A DNA stretch of 64,000 nucleotides. It comes from Cruorifilaria tuberocauda (taxonomy: Eukaryota > Nematoda > Chromadorea > Rhabditida > Onchocercidae). Position numbers and translations under genes: made by a program. The notes beneath the pieces are model-generated. The model made no database searches. It worked only from the letters and a program-made list of their open reading frames with translations, and was not told the origin of the DNA. The stretch spans positions 62,001 through 126,000 of the forward strand of contig JABVXU010000114.1 in NCBI GenBank assembly GCA_013365365.1, read 5' to 3'. The first letter of the stretch is position 1, and each line of letters begins with the position of its first letter. Positions 49,501-62,000 of this stretch are shown one piece after another.

Positions 49501-50149
49501 GTTGTAATGTATGGGAAGTACATGAAGACGTATCGGAATCCTTCTGGACGATACAGCATAACGTCTGTGATGAAAAGGTTATTTAGGCGTTTCTAATTGA
49601 ACGCTCACAAATTGAAGAATTTATTTCTTATTTTTTAATCAAATGCAAGATTCTTCTGACAATATTGTCTGGTACACTTCTCAAGTAATTTTAATAGCTA
49701 CATCATTTGAAATGTATGCTCGATGACTTTTTATTTTTCACTAGAATTATGATTGCTAAACAAAATATAAATCTTAGTTCATTACATCATATATTCGCTC
49801 ATCTCATTTCCATATTTATCGATAAAAAACTTTACTTGAAAGCGTGATTAAATATATTTAGTTCATTACATCATATATTCGCTCATCTCATTTCCATATT
49901 CATCGATAAAAAACTTTACTTGAAAGCGTGATTAAATATATTTAATATGATACTTAAAAAGAAGTGAATAGATGCAATGTAGACGATGACAGATTTTTTT
50001 GCAGACGGTGGGCCCAACGAGAGATACTAAGAAACATATTTGATATGTGCTTGAACATATCGGATTGTGAATCAATTCCCAAATGGTCAACAATAACCGA
50101 TGATCTCGAAAAAAATATTAGGCACGTCATAAACAGTGTTCCTGTTTAA
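43522..50149 (+). CDS. bub-1: BUB1-family spindle checkpoint kinase, about 952 aa
   Basis: Twenty-four exons join in frame: 43522-43562, 43891-43929, 44084-44231, 44564-44665, 44741-44841, 45120-45184, 45270-45318, 45384-45542, 45753-45955, 46025-46138, 46339-46439, 46509-46603, 46694-46781, 47169-47280, 47381-47512, 47576-47688, 47811-47974, 48049-48187, 48317-48457, 48622-48783, 48954-49108, 49177-49333, 49444-49577 and 50005-50149. The N-terminal Bub1/Mad3 helical domain includes 'YELAEFYVKWGEIFAEE'. A mid-region 'EARPFAIYSDEN' resembles the conserved motif after the Bub3-binding segment. 'INPWDEKL' precedes the kinase domain (about 656-952), which has the P-loop GEGGFAKV, 'FYAIK', the catalytic loop 'HGDVKPDNF' and 'LIDWGRAIDM' where most kinases have DFG. 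This fits an active BUB1 rather than a BUBR1 pseudokinase. It acts at kinetochores. The first two exons are inferred from phase only. Exon 10 ends either at a GC donor or 6 nt earlier at a GT. A 3' extension beyond 50149 is possible. Confidence 0.88.
49774..49941 (+). repeat. 84-bp tandem duplication in the last bub-1 intron
   Basis: Copies at 49774-49857 and 49858-49941 are identical except for one base ('tttatcg' versus 'ttcatcg'). The duplication lies 63 nt upstream of the last exon. Such identity means either a recent event or an assembly duplication. Confidence 0.93.
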
Positions 50150-53055
50150 TTTGAGTTCGTTAAATTTGAAAAAAGTAAAAGTATGCACTAATAGAGGCTT
50201 TTATTATAGAAACTGGATAACGGAAGACCGAAAAATATGGAAGCAGGCAGCTCGAGAACTAAATGCTGGCATCACAGTGTGAAACTTCGTAAAATTTGCT
50301 GAAAATCCTTTTCCTAAAAAATAGTAAAACGTAGATGGAGACGAAGCTTTAAGCAAACACACCTGCCATTCCGAAATTCTGGACAGACTCTCATTCTTAG
50401 TGGTTTTTAAATTACAATGCATATTAATACATACGAATTACTGCTGAGGAAACAAAGGTTGCAGTCACGGCTTACGTTCCCCTATTTTTTTCATATTTTT
50501 TCGGTCCAGATATAATGTTATAGGAAATATGCCTGATTAGAAATTTTAGTAGGAATTGATTAAAACTTCCAATAAAAAAACCTTAGTAATACAATTTGAA
50601 AGATTTCTAAGTGACTTCAACTAACTTAAATTGTAGTACGGCTAAGTATTATCAGTCATCTACTCTCGTTTTACTTTGTATAATACGATTTTGTCACATA
50701 TAATGCATTACTCCGTGTTCTTAAAAAAGAATTTTGTCGAAATTAATGTAAAAATTTTCATAATGTGTTTTTTGATTTAATGAGTGACTGCTCGCATCAC
50801 CAGACTTCATTTTGATCAAAATTTATCTAATTTCACGATTTTATAGATAGTTGACACAATCAAAAGTTTTTTTTTCATCAACAACAAAATATTCTGCACA
50901 CCCATATTCAAGGGCACTGTTAATAAGTATACTGCAATACAAATTTTCGGGAGAAAGTCTACATAACGCATGTATATCAATGTTAGGATTTTAGTGAATT
51001 CCATGCTAGCTCGCATTTATTCCGATTAGATATAAATCTTATCCAACATTTTCATTTCGAAGCATCTATAAGTCCAATGATAGAAAAATTGAAGATTAGT
51101 GATTGGTGATTGTTGACAAAAACTATAATCAATAATTGTATGATTAGCGCTCTGATGGAAATTACAGGGTATTTATGCACTCGTTCCTATGCCTCTGATA
51201 CATTTTCTTCCAATTATCTTTCTGAACTGATGATTCTAGCGGTCTTTCAAATATACTTAAAAAACTAGCCGTTATTAGGCTATATTTCTGATGTAATGGA
51301 TAAATATTGCTAAATTACGGAGTACATTATGCTTGAGGAGAAAGTAAAGAAAAAATTCACCAAGGTCACGGATCTCTGGGAACTTATAAACAGCGAAATT
51401 CCATGGAGATTTATGAATATAACTGACAAACAAAACAAGTAACTTAGTCTATACAACTTTCAAGATTCTTACGTAGAGTAAGCGTGAAAGGCTTACTAGT
51501 ATTCGGAATCCCTCTCTACCATTCCCGCTATATTCACATAAGAATCTCGTAGCACCGCCTCACCTCAACCTTCACTTTTACTACAACACCGCTCGCTCCC
51601 GACCTTGCAATCACATATTTTGGGCACTTTGCCAAAATCCCAATCACCTATTACAGCTATGGGTCGTTTATATTATCTCGTACAGGTATCTACTTGCGTT
51701 GTACATGCAATATTCTCATGCAAATATGTGATACGTGCTAACGACGTGTGTACGTGTATACCGTGTATGATATTATCTACACCTGTATATACGAGAGCTT
51801 AGATGCATACAAACGTGATATGTGGATATGTGACGTGTGTGGATATATTTAAGTACGGTACATATATGATGTGTATGTTGTATGTGATGCATGTGACGTA
51901 TATGCACGTATATTGTGTGTTTGCGTATGGAATCATAGGGGAAAGATTTATTTTTATACTATTGGATAACATTAAATGTCTATACTTAGAAGAATAGATG
52001 TGTGTGTATATAAAAAGTACACCATAATAAGAGTGTTGTGTAGATTCATCTTCATGGATACAGAGAAAAATGGATACGTTACGAAATAGCATGATAGATG
52101 ACGTGTATTTGATGTGTTGAGAGAGAAGAGATGAATTATCTTTAGTTAAGTATGTTTGTAAGGTCATGTTTAATAGTAAGTTTAGCAAAGGTATCTCTAT
52201 TACTTTCATTTATCTCACGCTTTTTACGTTTTCTTTGGTGATGGTGACATAGTGACTTTTGGAATTATATTGTGTAATTTTCATTTTGCATTTCTTTCAA
52301 ATTACACAAAGATATGAAGGTTTTGCAACAATCGCTTTGCTGTACTTGTAATTGGAGAAGGAAATCTGACATAACGTTTTAATCTTAGCAACATAGAGTA
52401 ATACTAAATGGATTATAGAGGGAACTAATATGTGTGCTGTGAAAGGGAAGGTTAAAGGGAAGAAATGTTAGAAGAAAGAAGGAATAAGAAAGAGGTTAGG
52501 GATAGATAAGAAGAGAGAGAGAGAGTGGAAGGAGGAATGGAAAAGTTAGAGGTGTGAGGTAACTGATTGTTTTTGTGGAAATTTTTGCTGTTTGTTGTCG
52601 TAATCGCACATTTAACTTTTGCTTGCAAAATTCGTACACTATTGTTGCGGTTCGTGATGTAATTTCATTGTGTTGCAATTATTATTTGATGCGTATTTTA
52701 CACGTACGTATGTCATGAAATTGCGTTAATTGCAGGATCGAATTGAGTGATATGATTTAAGATTGGCATCATTTAGTCGAATGATCATTAACGGAATGGC
52801 TTAATATGGAAGGCTACCAGTGATCTGTGCCAGCTCTTTTCTTGTTTCCTGCTTGTTTTTATTTACCTGACGCATCATGTGAAGCGGTAGAGTGATTTAA
52901 TTTATTAAATATATGAAAAAACATTCAGGATAATCCAGGAGGAAGTGAATATGTTAGCGTTATGTTATTTAATAGATTTTCATGTTACTCACTCTTTTGG
53001 TTTCAGATTTAGGTTTGAAGTCTTTCTCAGCGAAATATTACTCCCGATTTTTTTT
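50150..53055. other. Intergenic region between bub-1 and larp-1
   Basis: 50150-51500 is ordinary AT-rich sequence; an open stretch at 50213-50280 reads NWITEDRKIWKQA and might be an alternative last bub-1 exon, but I could not join it in phase. 51690-51930 is dominated by alternating purine-pyrimidine words such as acgtgt and atgtgt, a degenerate microsatellite. 52430-52560 is purine-rich. A 'ggtttcag' at about 53000-53006, 50 nt before the larp-1 ATG, may be its trans-splice acceptor. Confidence 0.5.
51690..51930. repeat. Degenerate alternating purine-pyrimidine tract
   Basis: Rich in words such as tgtgtacgtgtata and gtatgtgatgcatgtgacgt, without a fixed unit. Alternating R-Y tracts can adopt Z-DNA. 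It produces the long spurious minus-strand open frame over 51799-52209. Confidence 0.6.
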
Positions 53056-56000
53056 ATGGCGAATAAGCCACAATTAACATTTGCTCGGATTGTATCCGGA
53101 ACTATCGATACGAACTGTACTGGCAATGGAAATAATGCGATAACGCAAGACTCTGTCACTACCGCGGTTGCTTCAACTACTACTGCTACTGCTATTACTA
53201 TTGCTACTACTACTAATGATACTGATACTGCTGCTTCTGCTATTGCTGATACTATTACTGATACTGCTATTACCGAAACGGTAAGCAGTGAGATAACAGA
53301 TGTAAGCATCGCTGAGATAGAATCAGGAAGTCACATAAGTGGTACCTCATCCGGAGATTCATGTGATGTAACCTTATCATCTGTTCCGAATAATAAGAAC
53401 AAACAAAGTTTACATCAACGATTTATTGAGGAACGAAAATCAGATTCAGATGGTAATGCTCATATTCAGCGTCCAATACAGTTTGGACAACATCAACAGA
53501 ATCAGCATCATCAACAAATTCAGCGGCGTAGTAAACCACGTTCCAAAACTGATCGTTTACGAAAGGTTGTTTTGAAAAATATTATAAGCTTACTTTTTCT
53601 ATGTATTTCTCTTTAATAGTGTATAGTAGTTTTCTTTCATTTTTTCATAAAAATAAAAAATGTAATTTAAGCTATTAATATAAACGTTCAATTTATATTG
53701 TATATTTCGCCGTAAACTTACTTCCTAAGACTCTGGAAGTAGCTCGAAAGTATAGTTAGAAATTAAACTAGCAATATGTTGGAAATATATCGACATTTAT
53801 ATTTTTTCTAGGATGATAGCGTACTATTAGCAGAGGCACATGCGGAGCAGCAGCCTGAGATAGTATTAGGTCCCGCTCCACTTCCAACTGTGAACGCCTG
53901 GTTCAAACAATCCACAACAGGTAGACTAAATTCTTTCGCTTTTTTCTTTCTTGATCTTGATCTTGATCTATTATGTTGCGGTTTATTAAAAAAAAATATG
54001 GTGAATCTATTTGCTATGGTTTAACATGTAAAGTTCACGCTAAATTTTTTGCGTGTTCTCATCGCTTAAAATCAGTTAAGCTACCATTTATTATTTTTTG
54101 AAACACACAAACTGCATTAAAATCTATTACATTGCATCTTATTTGGCTTTGTTGTATTAGTTGTGTTTGTCATAATTTCAGCTTGTTTCACACCTTATAT
54201 TTCAAAACGCGAGGTAATTGCAATACCTGAAGTATTAATAATTATTACCCTTGCAAAACTTTCTAATTGCACTATCTACACTTGTAGAAATCACGGTTAA
54301 GAGGAAATTCAAAAATTTGCACGTTTTAGAAACGAAAGAGTTAAAAGAAGATGGTAGGTTCAATTCTGAAATATCCTCAACAAAGGAAGAAGCCAATTCA
54401 CGGGAAATATTACTATCTTCGAAAACGATGGAAGGTGATAAGGAGGGTGTTACTAAGGTTTGTTTTTTTAATTGGAAGTCGTTAAACTTGATTCATTTGA
54501 TCACTTGTAGTTGACCGTATCGGGAAACGACGGAAGTATGAGATGCCTTATAGAGGTATCTCATACTCTATAAATTCATAGAAAATAAAATCTGAGGTAC
54601 GTTTTTACTGGATTCAGTGAAAATAAACAGATCCTATTGCTGGTTAAAGATTAATTCTTCACTATCGTGAGGCATTCTAAGATATTATTCTTTTGACGTA
54701 TTTTTTATATGATTGCTTCAGTTATGTCATCTTACCTGGCGTCGATTTAATTTTGTCCGATACACAAAAATTATATACCATGTTATATAATTTTGATGGT
54801 TGAAAAACTCAGATTTTTGTACTTATAAATTTTATTCGGAATTTTTACAGTAAGAGTTATATTCAGCAAGAGCATAGGTGTGCTTTATTTGTTTTCTGCT
54901 GGTTTGAGAATTATGGGTGCGTTATTCTACCTTCACGCATGATCCGCTTTGCTTGCGTACTTGATATTTTGCATATTAATCACATGTTTCTTCTAAAATA
55001 TCATTAACAGTTTCGTTTATTCAGTTAGAAGCGCAAGAAACGCTAACGTTCACAAGTGGAAATCATTCGGGGAAAATCGCTAAACCTTCTCATTTGGGTC
55101 AAACAAAACAGGGAGAGCAGCTTGACGCCGAAGTATGTATCCATTACATAGCTAGTGTGATATGTGTGATAATTCTCTCATGTTAAAACTGCTCTCGCAG
55201 TGTGAGTGTACGCAAATCGTTATATCTCAGTTCTCATCCCATTTAATTTCTTTCTCTTTTCCTTCATTTCTTCATGTAGTTATTATTAATTATTTAAACT
55301 TGAAACTTGACCTCTACTAACCAACAAAGTTAGTGTTTTCACAGTACAACGTGTGTTTATAAGCTTTATGGTATTCACACAACCCAGAAGCAAAAATTTG
55401 CACATAAAACATGTCGCTAACACTTTTTCATTTTTGTGTTAATTTTTTGCGATATTTCAATTTTCATTTAATTTCGAGAATTAGTGATCATATATATTCT
55501 ATAAGTAATCAAGAATTCAGTTTTTTTTTCGAATTTTTGAACTGCTAAATTCTATATACTTTCAAGACAACAAATGTGGATGACAAAGCTTGGCCATCAC
55601 TGAATGAAGCTGTCAATGACGAACTGAAACCAGACAGCGTGATAAACAATGTGAAGGGGAGTATTGCTACACATGATGGGATGAAAGTCACTGAAAATTC
55701 AGAAGTAGTATGTTATACGTTTTTTTGTTCTTTCTTCTGGATGAAACACAATGTTTCAATTGAACTTTTTCCTTTTGATGATTTCCATTATGAAATACTA
55801 ATAGTGGAAATATAATATTTTGGATGTAAGACAATTATTGGTTCCTCATAATGGTTTTAACAATCATTTTGTACTATTTGTAAATTAGTGCGCTTTCGTT
55901 GTTTTTGATCTTCCAGGTTTTTGTCGATAATTGAGAATATTTCAGGATGTGAAACAGGAGAAGGATAAAGAAAGTGAAAGTAATGGAAATGGAGGAAAAA

Positions 56001-59000
56001 GTAATAGAAGCGGGAAAGCATGGAAGAAATTGGATATTGATGTAGATTATGCGGGACGTGAAGGACAAGGAAGACGCGGCAACAGTGGATCGAATAGCAA
56101 GAATGATCATCCTCAAAAAAACAGGTTTTAGAAGATCTTTGCACTTTGGTTAAAAACAAAAAATCTTCCGAACAACACTTTCCATTTATCACCTTTAGCT
56201 CAGTTAGCTAGCTACTTTTGCTGAAATTTGGGATTCTTATCTTTTTTCTTCCAAGATTGATAATTTACATATTAAACTCTTCATGCTTTCTGGAAAGGTA
56301 ACCTTTCTTGTAAACAATTACATAGTTTTACTGTGAATTATCCTTATGTAGAAATGATCTAAAATGCGAATTCCCTTTTCCAATAGATTTTTTGTAGACC
56401 GCTTTTTTTTAATAAAATTTTTTTTGGGATTACTCGTTATTTTCTCTCTTATTTCTTTTCCTTTTTTCCACATCGATTAGATATAAAAGCGGACTTGTCG
56501 AAGTACATGTGATTTTTCTAAAATTTTTGAAATTCATAGGTTTTTTTTTGCATTTTTGCTGAATTAGTTTTGTAATATGAATTCAATTTCATATTTGGTT
56601 ATTCGGTCCCACATACTAGTTGCCGAAATTTCATTATTCTTCAAAATTAGTGAATCAATGTAATTAATATCTTTCTATTTGTTGATCTCTTCACGTAACG
56701 GATCGATTACCTTACTAGCAGCCGCATTGTTGTCATCATGCTCTCTGGTCATATATATAATGAACACATATATAATTCTTTCTTGATTTCATTTGTGATA
56801 CACATCATGAAAAAATTCTGTGTGGATTATTTATTTGTGCCATTCCCGATGGTCAAGATGAATTATCAACAAATGTGCAGCATGAAGCAGTTCTCTAAAA
56901 AAGTATAATGAAATACTCTAGCAGGAGAGGTCCGAACTTCGCGAAACAGCAGACAGTAAAAGAACAGAGCAACTCATCTTACGGGATCATCACCGATCCT
57001 GCTTCAGTAACCGAAAATACTTCAAAGATCGCACCAGCGTTAGCGCCTGCGTCTTTGTTGGGTTGTGCACAACCGTTATCATGCATTGCACCGGCACTTA
57101 TATACAGTCCTGAATGTGCTACCGCCAGTGAAGAATACGCTGAGGAAGACTATTGGTAAGATGTTGTTGCGTTGTGTGCCGCCTGCTGATATTGTTCCAA
57201 CTCGTTCACTTTTTTTACAGTAACAGCTTTTACCTTTAAATTCTAACCTGATTTTATGTTTCAAAACATTAGTAGTATTGAAATTGGACGAGAAATTTCA
57301 TTCAAAAAAAGGACGAGGAGGTTAAGAGACATCAATGTTCGCATCGCATCCAGCAGCGAACGGATTTGCTGTTTTAATTCCGATGCACGCACCTGGCAGC
57401 TCAGGAAAGAGAATGAAAAAAATTCGGAGTATGAATCTGATACTCACATCATTTTTTACTTCATTTTCTCTCTCCCTCTTTTTATCTTCTGTTTCTGCTA
57501 CCTAATTAGGTGGCCATAACCATTCCCAGGAAACTGCTACTTCCTATTCACACTTCCTTCTCCATCTCATCCTATCCTTTTCTGAAATCAATTTCAAATC
57601 AGTATTAATATTTCTATCAAAGTATCACTGATAAGAAATCATTTTTTACCCTTGCTGGAAGTGCTGTGTTCATTGCACATTTCCAGAATGCTTACGAAAA
57701 GCTAAAATATCATTAAAGTCGCTTATTAGTATATTGTAATTGGTGCTTTAACTTAATTTATGTGAAATATTCGAAGCGCGTTTTATATAAACATAGAAAG
57801 ATAAAGTTGCACTTGAAAACAGCCCAAGTAATTTAGTCTTTATATATATTCAGTAAGATTCCTTTGCTTGCGTTCTATATTTGCCCATTTGTCTGTCTAT
57901 TGCTTATTAGGTCCTAACTACTGCTAGGTTTAATATTAGTTTTGAGTAAAGCCCAATCTCTCAATATACTTCTGTCAGAGAGCAAGGCAACGGCTATTAT
58001 CTCTAGTCGACATATTTGTGTTCTGTTTTACCGATTTCTCATGTTGGAACATCATAGTCACTCAAATTGATTTGCTTTACCGAGTACATTTCCTTTCGAA
58101 TGCTATTTGATTTATGCATGTATTCTATAACTTACTTGGGGAATTTTATGATCTATTTGAACTGAAATTTCCTATGTATATTTTGGAATATATGGCCAGG
58201 ACAAAATCTCTTTGCAGATTAAATTATAACATCCCAATCCGCTGCATTCGGTGATCACTTTAGACTTATTTTAAGGAAGTGTAATTGATTTATTTATTTA
58301 TAATGCGGCTAATGTAAATTCTTTCTTTTCAGAACCATAGCGGTAATAATTTTTAAATTATACATTTTATGATGGAATGCCAGTAAGCGCTGGCCATTTA
58401 TATATAAAAGAACGTTACTAGTTACAAGCGCAATTCTTGAAAAAGTTGTGCAGTAAAAAAAATATTTCAAGGGCACAACTGTTGGAACATAATCAGGGAT
58501 TAACTGAAAATAGTATAGATGTATTTTGTGTTTATTTAAATATGAGCTTGCAACCGCATAATGCGTGCACAAACTATGTATGAGTTCATTTGCAATTGAA
58601 TTTGTACTTTTGCTGGTGATTTCAGTGTTTGGAATGTGGAAAGTTCCTTTTCTATTGACAGCGTTTTCCATGAAATATGATTTAGAGTTGAAAGTGTGTG
58701 CTACTCATTCTAAATGTCCTAACCGATGGCACATGAGGATAGAGCGGATAGATACTTGCACCAGATGTATTGATGACTAGCTTACTTCGAGACATCAAGT
58801 TATCACTTGTTGAAATGTGCGCACATCTAATGATAGTCAGTTGAATAGTTGAAAGAGAGAAGCAGTATTGTAGTAGCGGAGAGTAGTCTAGACAGACACA
58901 CACATGAGATATTTCTTTCTCAGTTTATCGAGAAATCGATTTGGGATGAGGTGTGAAAGAGTTTGTAGCATTTGGTTAGTGAGCAGAGAGCTATATTTCC

Positions 59001-62000
59001 ATGGTGGGTGGAGTCGTCAGAGACGCACATTGTCACCATCTGCGTTATTTCATCACAATTTTCTGCCTGGAAAGCAACGCGAGAAAGAAGGAGGCGGGCA
59101 TACCCACTTGCAGCAGCAGATAGACAGAGAGAAGGGAGGTGGATGACGATCGGTCTATGAACAACGGTGCCGTGAGCTACCGAAATACTACTTCCGGCGT
59201 ATCATTCACTGCAAGCAGTCTTACCTATCATCCCTTGTTTATTATCCATTTCTCTCCTAATTTATTCTTGCATAAGCGGAAACGTGTAACCTGAAACGTC
59301 ATCCGACGTGCTCCTTCCATGAGCCTTGCTTCATTCATCTTCTCTGGTACTTTGGTAAAAGCATAATGCATTGATGGGGTGAAAAGTAGTAGCAGCAGCA
59401 GCAGTGCATGTTTCTCCTACTCTCATCCGAATTCGTTGCACCCGCCATTCACCATCCTATCGTCCACTCATATTCCTTCTCGTGGAGCCCTTACTAACCT
59501 TATTCTTCTACCAGTACTTAATTCTCTCTCTCCTTATCTTTTTATCATACATTTATACTAGATTCTTTTTTTTTGTTGCATAGGAAATTAGGAATTTTTG
59601 AGCTTCTTCTTTCCCACTCATACACTTTTTCCTTCTTTCTTATCCTTTCTTCTGCAACTCAACTCTGGTGGCTTAAGCTCTATAGTTTATTGTTGTGATA
59701 TTTTTCATGATTCTTCCGTTCCGGATATTATTGCTGCTTTTTCTGACATCAGTTGCCTTATTTTCTTCCTCCATCTCAGTTACAATTTAGGGAAAATATC
59801 CATTTCAGATTTATTAATGCTTTTTTTAAAAACTATCACATTGTAATAATTAAACTTTAGAAATTCACCTGCTTTAGTTCTCACTGATCCTAAGTTCTAA
59901 TATTCGTTTCTTGTCAAACTGTATTTAAAGTGTGTTTGATCGGCTTGCATCCCTTAAGATGATTATCTCTACATCATTAAGAGTGAATTAATAATTGAAT
60001 AACGTAAGCTTTGAATTTCTAAATCTGTCCTCATCTTGTTTTACTTAGCTTATTGTATACGATGTGTTTTCTGCTTATTGGGCCCTTCCAAATACATTTC
60101 AGAACAGGAAGCATGAAATGGATAGTAAGTATGGAAATTTTGAACGAGAGCTGGCTAAATAAAATTTCTAATGCATTACAATTAATGTCTTTTTTATATG
60201 AGTTACTTAGAAAGATGGTGATGTCGAACTCTTTCTTCTTTTTCACTTCTGCAATATATCTGCGAGCTCTTTGTTGACATTTATTCGCAAAAGAATGATA
60301 ATCTTCGGTCAGCGCATGCAACTATAACACTGTTGTATTGTCATGCTAATTTTTCAACATTCTTTGCTCTGAATTATGTCAATATTAAGAGATCTAAATT
60401 TTTTTCTTCGTGTCTATATTGCTGACCATAGTTACTGTCGGGAAACGATGAAGCATTTATCACTCATTGGTATTTATAATGCTAAAAAGAACCTAACACT
60501 GCACTGCTTGTATAACACTAAGTGTCCACTATTACGAAGAGTTTTTGTTACGTATGCTTGACACTGAGAATTGTATTCGTTGCTTTGACGTTCAACATTG
60601 GCTGCTATATGCTTTGTAAATAAATAAATATATACATACATGTATCAATTACGGAGCACTGAATAACTTTGGTCTTTTCTGTCTCTTCCTTTGTGTTGAT
60701 TTTCATTCTGTTGTCGGTAGTAATGACGATAGTGGTAGTGATGGATAAGTAACATATTAATTCCACTTGATTCGTCCGTCTCCATTCCTCCATCATCTCT
60801 TTCTCTATAGTAATAGTACAACATCCGATGTGGTCATCGGATTAATTAGCATTTTTTCTTCCAGGTACTTGGATACAGCTTCAAACGGATTTTATTATCA
60901 GTTAGAAGGAAACCAAGGGTGGAAGAAAAAAGTGGATTCTGATGGTGATTTGGCCGGTACACATCATCATTATCACAGTATACCGCCCGTACAGGGGCAA
61001 AAGTCTATGGTTACGGCAGTACCTCTAATCCCACATTCTCCTTATCAACCGAAAACCCGCAATCAGAAGCCAATGAATACAAATCCACCGCAAAGGTTTC
61101 TTATTTATGAAAATACTGCTTTTCCGTTTCATTTTCTTTGCCCATACTAGATGACTAATCCAGCCTAATTGTAATTTTTTCCGCGCAGACTCTGACAAAC
61201 AATTCTTAGCTTTTGGAAAGAGTATATTATCACCTTGAAATTAAGTCACGAAACATTAGAAGTAATCGTTGATATTGGTTTTGCTCTGTTAATCTTCGAA
61301 TCTGCAGCAGTTAGAGAAAGGTAGTAAAACAATGTAGGAAGTCAATAGTAACATGTAGTATTGATTAGAAATAGTATTTTCACGAATTCATGTTCGTAGT
61401 CCGTCATCCAATAATTTATAATAAATCTAAAAGTTAAGAATTTTCATATTTATCTGTTAAGAACGTCTTTTCTTTTTGCTTCTAATCATACTTCGGAAAG
61501 CAATACCTCGGAAGGTCCATTCACATGCTTCGATATTTTATCTCTTAATGATGTTTGTCTATAACGCATCATTTTACGAGATTTTGAAGCTGGTGATATA
61601 TCACGTAATGGGAAGGAAATTTTCTTAGCAGAAAATTAAATTGAATTTAAGAGAATGACGTCTGATTCAGTTTTATATGAAATAATAGAACTATCACAAC
61701 TATATAACGAAACTTTGCATTGAAGCTACTGAAAAGGATTACTAGTCTCGGTACCAATGTTTCAAGTCTAGATCGTCTTATGTATATTCCAAGTGTAGAT
61801 ATAATGCAGTAATATATTTGCAATTTTTCCACTTCGTGATTGTTTTACAGTATTCAGGATGAATATCCTTTTTGCTAAATGTTGCATGGAGGTTAAACTA
61901 TAAATGCATGGAAGTTTGATTTCAATTTTCACAGTGCCTTGCTTAGTATATGAAATGACATGGTTTGTTGATAGCATCGTCAGCTTTGCAATAAGCCAAT

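Noticed and set aside
50213..50280. Extra last exon of bub-1 (NWITEDRKIWKQA)
   Set aside because: Open and plausible, but needs a phase-2 donor that I cannot find in the preceding exon, which already ends in a stop at 50149.
51799..52209. 136-codon minus-strand open frame
   Set aside because: It is produced by the alternating purine-pyrimidine tract and reads as low-complexity Tyr/Ile/His/Thr sequence.
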